NCBI GenBank assembly: GCA_014904845.1
Contig: MU119431.1
Span: forward strand, 1-64,000
DNA length: 64,000 bases
DNA from: Acephala macrosclerotiorum
Taxonomy: Eukaryota; Ascomycota; Leotiomycetes; Helotiales; Mollisiaceae
Reading direction: 5' to 3'
A model generated the notes under the pieces. That model ran no database searches. It had not been told where the DNA came from and was given only the letters and a program-made list of their open reading frames with translations. Below, piece by piece: positions 55,813 through 64,000 of the stretch; positions within the stretch are counted from its first letter, which is position 1; every line of letters begins with the position of its first letter. The translations under genes and the position numbers were made by a program.

Positions 55813-56807
55813 CTATTTCCCCTTAACTTCCTCCAGCCGCAGATCATTTACAACCATATACCTCGACAAACTAATCCACCCATACCGGAACCACTTCATC
55901 TGACTCTTATGCGCTGTCGTCATCGCTTTCCACGCTTTCTTGTATTCCTCCGGCCCAGACAAAAACATCAGCGGAGAAGGATGATCTCCCATCTTCTTTT
56001 TCTGAAAGAACATCACCATCAATGACATCATACTATCCAAGAACCCAGAGTATTTCCGCACCAAAGGAACGGTCGTAAGAGTATAAAGATCCACCGGACT
56101 CGCCCAGCCTGGTCTATTATGCATCAAACTCGCGATAAAATGCCTCGCACCATGGAAAAGGGAGATATGATTCGGATGTGAGGATATGCCATTACCATCG
56201 AACGTAATCAGGACATCGATCGTGGCGGTGGGGGCGGAGGCGGATTTGCTAGTCATGGCGTTCGCGAGATTAGGCGCGAAGGCGGAGGAGAGGAGGGTGG
56301 CTATTTTGGTTTTATCCCATGTTGCCGTCATGCTATCTTGGAACTCCCTATCCCCCAAAACGACAAAAGTTAATTTGAATGTCCGTGTGCAATCATGGTA
56401 CTTGGGAAGTGGGGGAGGGGGTCTTACAGTGACTCGACAACGAATACATCGTCCTCCTTCCGCAGACCGAGAGCCATTCCGCTCTTGACCAGCTCCTTCT
56501 TCCGCGTTTCTCCTAATCCATCTGCATCTCCTATATATCATCAACCCCTCTTCCATTCCTAAAACATCGCCACTGTCGCATACGTACCACTACTCAAACA
56601 CAATATCTTAACATGATTCCCCAAACTCGGCTCCGTCAACGCCAACACGGTCGGCGCAAAGAACATCGCCTCATCATCCGGATGCGCGATCAGGAGACAT
56701 ATACGCTTATTCCGTAACTTGGGGAACTTGGTCCGCGCAACAGATACCGTGTACAGCCAGCACGCGATGACGACGATCGGGAGCAGGGACACGGTGAGCC
56801 ATTGCAT
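55813..56807 (-). CDS. GPI12: N-acetylglucosaminyl-PI de-N-acetylase (PIG-L/GPI12)
   Basis: ER enzyme of the second step in GPI-anchor synthesis, removing acetyl from GlcNAc-PI. Exons are 56807-56588, 56530-56428 and 56347-55813, for 285 aa. ATG 56807 ([10 protein letters not shown]) gives a single N-terminal membrane anchor (residues 5-22). The LmbE/PIG-L catalytic motif [10 protein letters not shown] is at residues 41-50. After the first splice the strand reads [16 protein letters not shown], and the second motif [18 protein letters not shown] supplies further metal-site His residues. It ends in a Lys/Glu tail. The splice joints G/GA and CT/G keep the frame. It is intact and divergent from the membrane gene at 57305. 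Confidence 0.92.
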
Positions 56808-57304
56808 GGTGCCTTTACCCTCCTCCTTCCTCTGCGTAGTCAATCAATCGTGCTGTCGTGAGGCTGCAGTGGAAGAGTTGGGATTTGAGACAGAGAGAGC
56901 GTCGCGTGTCGTGGATAAGGTAGATAGGAGAGAGAATGAGGGGAGAAGCCACCTTTGCGCATTGAATATTCGCAGGGTTGATGGAGGGGAGTTAACCTTA
57001 AAAGGAAGAAAAAACGGGGGCCAGATTAGTGTTGCGCGCTAGTATTCTTGACGGGCCGGGGTTGACGCGACCAAGAGGCAAGAAAATTAGAGCTGCAGAA
57101 CAGACGCAGGTGAGATCAACACGAGCTTATTTTGATATCAACGACTTTGACATGAGACCACGCGTGGCATGAGTGTGCATGTACGACTACAAGATACGCC
57201 GGGTTCGACGCTTTTGGGGATATATTGACGGGCCGAGACATTGATGTGGAACAGCCCTCGGGACATTGCACGAAGAACGACGACTTGGGCTACGTGGTAC
57301 GAAA
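56808..57304. promoter_or_regulatory. Divergent promoter region, PIG-L / membrane protein
   Basis: About 500 bp between two start codons pointing outward, so both promoters are here. No individual sites were defined. Confidence 0.4.
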
Positions 57305-57981
57305 ATGGCACGACAGCGCAAAGAAAAGAATACTGGCATCAGGCTTAAACACCCTGACCGCTCAGGACCAGATGCCTCGCAAGAAACACTTCTTGACCTT
57401 GCAGCGAAGAGAGGGCTGTTGAATACGCCAGAGGGAGAAGAAGAGGACAGCAACAACGGACTCGACGAAAACGGAGAACCATTGGTTGGTAGAGTGGGAG
57501 AATCGATTTTATGGAGTATCAGTTTGACAATGCTGCATTTTACACTCGATGTTTTGGTTGCGCATCAATATGCTGTTGAGATTCGATGGCCTAATCTCCT
57601 CAATCGGATGATGCAGGCATTTCCTAGTATGCTCTCTCTGCCCTCTTCCCGGACACGTGCTAATCAAATCTAGTTATCCTCCTCCTCGTCTACTCCTTCC
57701 ATCCTCATCCTACAGCCTCAGTTCTCCTCCCGACTCCTGCACGAATAAAAGCAATCCAAGACCTCGCACACCAGATATTCTTCTTCGTAGGCAGTGTATC
57801 CGCTGGCTGCTACCTGATATATATTACGAACATGCATGCATATTATGCTGTTATGAAACAATCCCCTCCACTAGGATGTCTCTGGATATGGTCGGTGATA
57901 GAGCTGAATGTGTTCTGGGCGATTGGGAGTTTGATATGTTGCGGTATATTTTTGAAGGTTGGAGGATATAATTTCTTGTGA
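57305..57981 (+). CDS. Conserved fungal membrane protein (DUF7719-like)
   Basis: Exons are 57305-57626 and 57674-57981, giving 209 aa. ATG 57305 (MARQRKEKNTGI) is preferred; the upstream frame has no better ATG. A basic head with KHPDRSGPDASQETLLDLAA leads into four predicted helices: SILWSISLTMLHFTLDVLV, VILLLVYSF-like after the splice, FFFVGSVSAGCYLIYI and LWIWSVIELNVFWAIGSLI. It ends in GGYNFL. I recall this layout from a conserved fungal family of unknown function often annotated DUF7719; that name is a guess. Probably an ER or organelle membrane protein. Confidence 0.72.
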
Positions 57982-58080
57982 TTATATAGATGGGATGGAA
58001 TATGGTTGTGTTGATACGGAAGTCTGTTGGTCTAATGATTGATGTCGCTGTCGTCTTCTCGCATCGTAGAGGAGGTGCTT

Positions 58081-59289
58081 TCATGCTCTGCCTCGTTGGA
58101 ATCCGGAGTCTTCGGTTCCCACTCGGACGCGGTTTCTGTGCATCAGTCTGTATACAAGGCCCTCAAGTTTGTCCAGCTTCTCGTGCTGAGCGGAAGCTAG
58201 CTTCTCTAGTTTCCCCATCCTCTCCCTCTGTCTCTCTTCCCTCTTCCTGTTTTTCGTATGCTCTTTGCTCGTTTTCTTTAATATTAGTAATCTCTCACGT
58301 GCCAATCACAACCCCCTTTAAATTGTGAGGGAACTTACGAACCGACGAGACTCATCTGAGCAAACAAAACCCTATTCCCCAATGCGTCCCTCTGCCTCGC
58401 CAAATCCAGTGCCTTCGCTCTCACAGGCAGCTGTCGAAAGTCAGGGGTCGATGCCCCACTCTTTAAATGATGATTGGCAGGAGACGATAAAAGAGGGCAT
58501 TCGGACTGTAAAATAATGCTTCAATCAATCAAGATTGATCACTCACAGCACCTCCGTTTGACAGCAGCCACGGCATGGCGATATCAGTCCTGCCCCTCAC
58601 AGCTTGCGGAATAATCGTCCATCTCTTCTCCCTTGCCGACACTTTCCTCCGCCTCAGCTATGCACTCTGGCAGTCTCTGATCAATCGGTCAGCACAATTG
58701 ACGAGAGCTATCGAGCACACTAAAAATGAAATCTGATCACCTACCTCCTCTAACTTCCCCAATTGCTCAAGCACAAATCCATACATCTCTTTCTCCTTCT
58801 CCTTGGAATGATTAGGATCGGGCGACGAAGAAAGGGTTGCCATCGCCCCAATTCGCCGCTGAGATCAAATCTTGCATAAAAGCACTCTCATTCTTATACC
58901 AATTCAAACTCGCCTCAAGACGGAAGTACTCGCTACCGACGGTACGGAGATAGGTGAAGCGCGCTGATGCATGCTAGTATCGCGTTATTTGATTTCACTG
59001 ATCAATTGGTTTCTTGTGAGGTACGAAGGTTGAAGGGGATGTAGATTGACGGATTTTGAATGAGAGGGATGAGGGAGGATTGGGCAAGGGCAAAAGTAGG
59101 GAAACGAAGGAGCTTACTGTAGAGCGCGGCGAGTATGGCTACTACGAATGTGAGAATGCCAGTTATCGAGGCAGTGATTGAAAGGGGAGCGTCTTGGTTT
59201 GTTGATGAGGACGTTGTGTGAGAAATTGGTGTGGTGTGGTGCACAATTGCTTGGGACTGGATGAGTGTGATGGCGGAGCGGGACGAGTC
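58081..59289 (-). pseudogene. Membrane/coiled-coil protein gene with frameshift and no ATG
   Basis: Reading the minus strand: RSAITLIQSQAIV, a transmembrane stretch (SITGILTFVVAILAALY), a splice, then TRFTYLRTVGSEYFRLEASL and AANWGDGNPFFVAR. A one-base shift follows, and then the frame with NHSKEKEKEMYGFVLEQLGK. Further exons (acceptor GCATAG, then LRRRKVSAREKRWTIIPQ, GASECPLLSS, and KTSKEHTKNRKREERQRERM) end at TGA 58081. Upstream of RSAITL there is a stop instead of an ATG (about 59290). A shorter open model starting at ATG 58843 (MATLSSSPDPNH) is possible if the 5' part belongs to nothing. I favour a decayed gene; the family is unknown. Confidence 0.5.
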
Positions 59290-59700
59290 TTAGGTTTTAA
59301 TGCCTAGATGCGAGTGTGTTTTTATCATGGCCAGAATGTCGGTCCCAGATTCGTCACATAGGAGACACTGAGGGGTGAAAACATGGTTAGATCTTGACTT
59401 GGTGTTCCCAGACATTGGCATGTCAAATTCAAGATCTGGACAATCTGATATCACTTTTATGCAGGTACGCCACATGCATGCGCAATCTTTGAAGCTAGTC
59501 CTCTTCAAGCCAAGCTTCCTGCATAATTTCCCCTTCACCTCATCCCTTTACAAATCTCATCGCCATCTCTCATGTTCATCTCGGGGTCAGAAAGTAAACA
59601 TTACAATTACTCGTATTCTGTTTCTGTGTTCATAAAGTCATGTACAGTACAGCATCCCACCCAATATCTACAAGCGAATCAAACCCTCAAGTGAGGTTGT
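59290..59700. other. Intergenic region
   Basis: About 410 bp without a supported gene. Confidence 0.3.
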
Positions 59701-60891
59701 TCACGGAGAGATCGCAAACCCCAATTTTGTCGCAACGCCAGGGAACACGCTGAGCGCATTCTGGTTATTGATTAACGCCATCTGCGCATCGGTGTAGTTC
59801 CCATTCGCTTGTATGGCAGCTAGCTGTGGCTCTGCTTGTACGAGTGGTACGTATGGATCTATTCCAGTCAGCCATCACCCTCATCCTTCACGTCCTCTCC
59901 TCCAGGGTCCTCAAATGAGAGGAGGGAAACTCACAATCCGTCCCCGTCACGATTTTCTCCACACCCCCAAAATTATTCATAGCCAGCAACTGCATAACAG
60001 TCGTCGAACTCGCCGTATCAAAAATATAGTTCTTAAACTGCTTCAAACTATCCGCCACACTCAGCCCTCCTAAAAAGCTCAAACTCGCCATCCCCGCAAT
60101 CCTCGTACCGAGATAAGGCATTGCGCCTCCACCATGGGGAAAGATGATGTTTATTTCGGAGTAGTTGGCTCGTTGCCCGGTTAGGAGCATATTCTCCATT
60201 GCGCGCACGGATTCGAATGGGTATTCGGTCATGGGGTCTGGGTACCCCAAAGCGGCGCCGGCGCAAGAGGGGGCAGCGGGGTGGACGAAAACGGTTGCGG
60301 AACGGTTGTTGAGGAGTTCGAAGACGGGTTTCAAAGTGGAGTCGCCGAGGTAGGTGCCGTTGAAGTTGGAGTACATGCCCACGCCGTCGAAGTTTAGGAC
60401 ATCGAGGCAGTACTGTTTCTTGTGTTAGAGAGGAGTGAAGGAGGGATGGGGGAAGGGGGAAGGACCTCGATTTCAGCAAGGGCGGCATCGACGTCTGGGA
60501 GGGGGAGTAGGCACATGGCTCCTAGTCTTGAGGGGTATGTCTGGGTGTAGTTATACATCAACAGATTCACCTCCCTCGCCAACTCCGCTGCTGCACACGG
60601 ATCATGTGCTAGAAAGTTCACTCCTGGAGCAGAGACAGAGAGTGTTGAGTAATTTACTCCTAATGTGTCCATGGCGGAGATGTGAGAATCTAGGGTCCAG
60701 TTTGAGACTGGAAAGCCGTCTGTGTAGAGGACGCCATCTTTCACGGGGTAGCCGTTGTCGATCAGTGCTTGTCGCCAGATATCGGGGACGACGTGGGAAT
60801 GGACGTCGAGTTTGAATGAGGTGTCGACGACGTAGTCTGCTACTACAATTCGGATGGAGAGAGCAAGGAGGAGGAAGGAGGACAACATCAT
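59701..60891 (-). CDS. Secreted amidohydrolase (ACMSD-like, Amidohydro_2)
   Basis: Metal-dependent hydrolase/decarboxylase of the amidohydrolase-2 family, related to ACMSD and o-pyrocatechuate or resorcylate decarboxylases. Exons are 60891-60466, 60412-59935 and 59858-59701, for 353 aa. ATG 60891 starts a signal peptide (MLSSFLLLALSIRIVVA). The metal motif H-x-H is in LDVHSHVVPDIW, the third His in FVHPAAPSCAG, another His in IIFPHGGGAMPYLGTR, and the Asp in VTGTDYPYVP (restored by splicing). About eight N-glycosylation sequons agree with export, which is unusual for the family's cytosolic enzymes but common among fungal members. It seems intact. Confidence 0.85.
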
Positions 60892-62607
60892 GAACAAAGT
60901 CAGATTCTAGATTGTGGGAATCTTGGCTGCAGAATTCGATGACAAGAGATGGTGTGAGGGAAAACGAGAATTCGAGGACAACTCCTGGGATTTAGTATCA
61001 TGTTGATTGAGAGAGATTGCGGAGACGAAAACATTAGATAGACTGCGCTATTGAAGCAATGAATGCAGTGGAGAGGACTTTTCTCGTTCCGGACGCCAGG
61101 ATTGGACGACCGGGATTTGTTCAGGCATTGGGGAGTGAGATGCGAATGCAAAGCTGCCCTCGTTGCCCACACTAATAAATACGAAAATATAGGCCTTTAG
61201 AAGTGGACCTTGCATGATTTTCAGGAACGATACTTAACATCGAACAAGGGACATTGAAAACTTGAAGTTCAAGAACGACGAGAAGCAATTTGGAAGTAGA
61301 TGAGGCAGCGGTGATTCTGGCTTTTGTCTTCATGCTAACCTAAATTTTTTTTGAGGGGGAAATTTCATTTAGTATCTCTTCTCAGAGTTCTTCTCGTTTC
61401 AAGTTGAAGCATCTCAGGGGAAAGAGTTCTTCAAGCGAGGTCTTGGCTCGGCAGCACCTAGCCGATGTTCCCTAAAAAGCGGTTCTCCTCACAGTATCTG
61501 TGGAACATTCCGAACGCGTGGCCGGCGATTAAAACTTCATCCCGGCATCCCAACCTTCTATGGGGCTCGGTTGACGTGATAGGGTATGAGGGGGTGGACA
61601 TCTCGGACCCCACTCTCCAGAGTTCTCACTTATCATGCCACTTCGGCTGTGGCGGAGAGAATCCATAGATGTGGGATGGTTGAGATGTCTTGGTTGGATG
61701 ATTTTGCGATTGTGTGAGATAAGATCGAGATGATCGATCGCCTCGTGGTGGTGTTGCATTGCAGCCGGCAGTTGGACGCAGGGCATCCTTCTCAACGAAA
61801 GACTGCTTGCGTTTCGAGTGAAGCCGTCCGAGGGCATTGCCCGAGGAAGTCATCAAAATTATTAGCGTGAAGAATTGGATACCGACCTTCTCAGCAAGTG
61901 CGTTTGAGAAGGAATCTCTGAAGCAATCCTACACAGTGAAGCCCTTGTCTGGCTGATTCGTCTTTCCAAGCATCCCCTTCTTTCCGGGTGGGAAAGCGCG
62001 ATGCACCTCCTTTACGCTATCAGATATGCAGGAATGCAGGAACGGACACTTGCGGGTCTGTTTACGCCTCACTCAAGAATGGAGCCAATTCTGTGGACTC
62101 GTGGAGTGAGTTTACCAGCAATCAGGTCATGCCAGAAGTCTAAAATAATTGAGTGGATTTGGTATTGAAAATTTCAGAAAGTCGGGTTCGGGAAGTGGGA
62201 TGCATTTTCTCCGAAGTCGAAAAAAGCCGAGGAAAGAAAAGCTGCTTACCGCAAGTAAGGAGTGGTCGAGATGTTCGCCTGTTGTTCTAGGCAGTGTCCA
62301 TCCTCGTTACAGGCGAATCAGAGGCAAGTTTCGCCCAAGTTTCCCATCGAATTCGAAAGGATCCTCGGTCAAGAATTCCAAGAACTGCAACTTCCGACAA
62401 AAAGATGCCAATACGGCAATACGGTATCTTGCGAATCCATGCACTTCGGATCTGAACTATTCACGCAAAGCACGGTTAAGCCAAGCAATCACCCCTTTCG
62501 TGAGAGACTTAAGATCCAGAGGCTCCACGCGTACCTGAATCCGGGTAATTCATTGCTGATCTGGCCTCTCTTTGTGTTCAGTTGAATTTCCTGGTCTGTG
62601 ATCGACG
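60892..62607. other. Intergenic region
   Basis: 1.7 kb between two outward-pointing genes. Several overlapping short frames (61529-61856, 62149-62585) show no domain and no consistent structure. It contains the promoters of both neighbours. Confidence 0.4.
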
Positions 62608-63889
62608 ATGTCGTCGAGCTTATCAGCAGAGGTAAGACAACTCATCTCTTTGAAGGCATTAAATTGCTGATCTCGTTCCAGTATTTAGCAGAGGACCGAG
62701 GACCAACGATCATCGCCAACAATGCTTCGATCACTGCCATCGCAGCCATAATCGTCATTGCCAGAATCACAACACGTTTTGGGGTTCTGAAGAAACTAGG
62801 TCTTGATGACTGGACGATTATCCTTGCGACAATTCTTGCTGTTGGTAACATCGTCCTCGCTAGTCAAAGTGAGCAGCGCTTCCCTCGTCCTGTACCAGAT
62901 ATTGTGCTGACACGACACAAGGCGTCAGACTGGGCACAGGAAGACACAAACAAGCCATCCCACACAACAACGCCATACCTGCAGGAATCTATCGTTTCGC
63001 TACGAGAGTAATCTATTTCCTCATAACCGGCACAATCAAACTATCCGTCTGCTTCCTCTACCTCCGCGTCTTTCCCACACTTCGCACGCCGACTCTCTTG
63101 TTGACGGCATTCATCATCTGTTGTACTATCGCTCAAGAATTCGCGACGATCTTCCAATGTGTCCCTGTTGCCGGGGTGTGGAATACGACCAAGTATCCGG
63201 ACGCAAGGTGTATTGATAATGTGGCGTTTAGTTACAGCGCGAGTGCTTTGAGTGTTTTTACGGATATGTGGACTTTGGTGTTGCCATTGCCTACTGTCTG
63301 GGCTTTGCAGATTCCGACTAGGAAGAAGATGGTTCTTACGTTTCTATTCTCGCTTGGAATGTTGTAAGTTGCTTCGGTCCTCTCATCCCCGCTTTCTTGC
63401 CTTCTCATCCTATCATGAGATTTTCAGAACTGACCAAGTCGCGAATCCAGCGCATGCATAGCAGGTATAATCCGCATGGTCTATCTGATCACCCTCCTAA
63501 CCTCCACCGATCAACCCTGGGACACATATAGCACCTCCATTGCTTCCGGCTGGGAGACCGCTCTTGCCATAATCACTGCTTCTGTCCCAGGCCTCAAGCC
63601 AGCTTTCGATCGACTGTTCCCTCGTCTCTTCCCAATGACGAGGTCTGGAAGTAAAGCAACTGGTGCGGGTGGGCTGGGGTATGAGATGGGGACCACGACT
63701 AAGAGTCGGATTGGAGGCGCGAGGTCGAAGGGGTTTGAGATGATGGGGAGTGGGGATGAGAGGAGGATCGGAAGAGCAATGGGAGGAGAGGGGGATGGAG
63801 ATTCGACGACAGCGATCAGTGAGAGGGGTATTAAGGTGAATTATGAGTATCATGTTAGGAGCGAGGATAAGTCGGATGCGGAGAGTTGA
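62608..63889 (+). CDS. Fungal rhodopsin-domain (SAT4/PTH11-like) membrane protein
   Basis: Second seven-helix SAT4-family protein of the window. Exons are 62608-62631 (24 nt), 62682-62868, 62922-63363 and 63451-63889, for 363 aa. The short first exon (MSSSLSAE) is needed for a start. Landmarks are ITTRFGVLKKLGLDDWTII (helix 1-2 loop), RLGTGRHKQAIP, YRFATRVIYFLITGTIKLS, FQCVPVAGVWN and ARCIDNVAFSYSASALSVF (conserved Cys pair). Also seen are TDMWTLVLPLPTVWAL, TRKKMVLTFLFSLGMF with ACIAGIIRMVYL, and WETALAIITASVPGLKPAF. A Gly-rich polar tail follows. Splice joints are in frame. Function as a receptor is an inference from PTH11. Confidence 0.85.
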
Positions 63890-64000
63890 CGTAGCGGAGC
63901 AAGAATTCTGAGCTGCAAGTATGTAATGATACAGTTCAATCAGGCCATATGGCAATGACACTACTTTAACCCCCCTAAAATGTACGAAAGTCCCTGCGAC

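Noticed and set aside
62149..62585. Overlapping plus-strand frames of 107-129 codons
   Set aside because: Basic, low-information translations without family signs; likely part of the promoter region.
1..64000. CRISPR arrays, operons, Shine-Dalgarno sites, rRNA or tRNA genes
   Set aside because: The DNA is fungal nuclear. I saw no regularly spaced direct repeats of CRISPR type and no cloverleaf or rRNA-like stretch; a tRNAscan run would be the decisive check.

Overview
The window looks like chromosomal DNA of a filamentous ascomycete (Pezizomycotina, probably Leotiomycetes/Helotiales-like). Genes are spaced by 0.2-2 kb on both strands and carry many short GT-AG introns of about 45-120 bp. The families are typical of these fungi: HET, 2EXR, SAT4/rhodopsin-like membrane proteins, HOL1-type MFS transporters, amadoriase and a LaeA-like methyltransferase. 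All exon structures below were read by eye from frame continuity, splice sites and conserved motifs; no alignment was run. The clade is an inference.

Layout. 0.5-16 kb: two HOL1-type MFS transporters, a COMT-type O-methyltransferase, a seven-helix fungal rhodopsin-domain protein, a CorA-type Mg2+ transporter, a fructosyl-amine oxidase and a single-pass membrane protein of unknown function. 16.4-18.7 kb: a 592-bp palindromic MITE beside a broken small membrane-protein gene, then AT-shifted non-coding DNA. 18.7-28.8 kb: a conserved, housekeeping-like block with a disordered protein, a GTPBP1-type GTPase, LSM3, a mitochondrial ATP13/PPR-like protein and a coiled-coil protein.

29-50.5 kb is an accessory block where intact genes alternate with wrecks. 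Intact: a 2EXR protein, a TAM/LaeA-like methyltransferase split into 13 exons, a secreted tyrosinase, a proline-rich protein and a Ser/Thr-rich surface protein with a threefold repeat. Broken: a MYND-SET gene with four in-frame TGA codons, an alpha/beta-hydrolase lacking its serine and ending early, a 3beta-HSD frameshifted at its C-terminus, a 2OG-Fe(II) oxygenase with several frameshifts, a caspase-like protein, and a gene joining a SERAC1-like hydrolase to a Cdc48 N-domain. The methyltransferase, hydrolase, 3beta-HSD, 2OG oxygenase and tyrosinase lie side by side and could be a decaying metabolite cluster (inference).

50.5-64 kb: an ATTTT microsatellite, two AT-rich islands (one with a poly-A tract), a HET-domain protein, the GPI de-N-acetylase PIG-L, a small membrane protein, a frameshifted membrane/coiled-coil gene, a secreted amidohydrolase and a second SAT4/rhodopsin-like protein.

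The most unusual items are the SERAC1-Cdc48N fusion (now a pseudogene), the micro-exon-rich methyltransferase gene, the TGA-for-Arg signature of C-to-T decay, and the two foldback elements.
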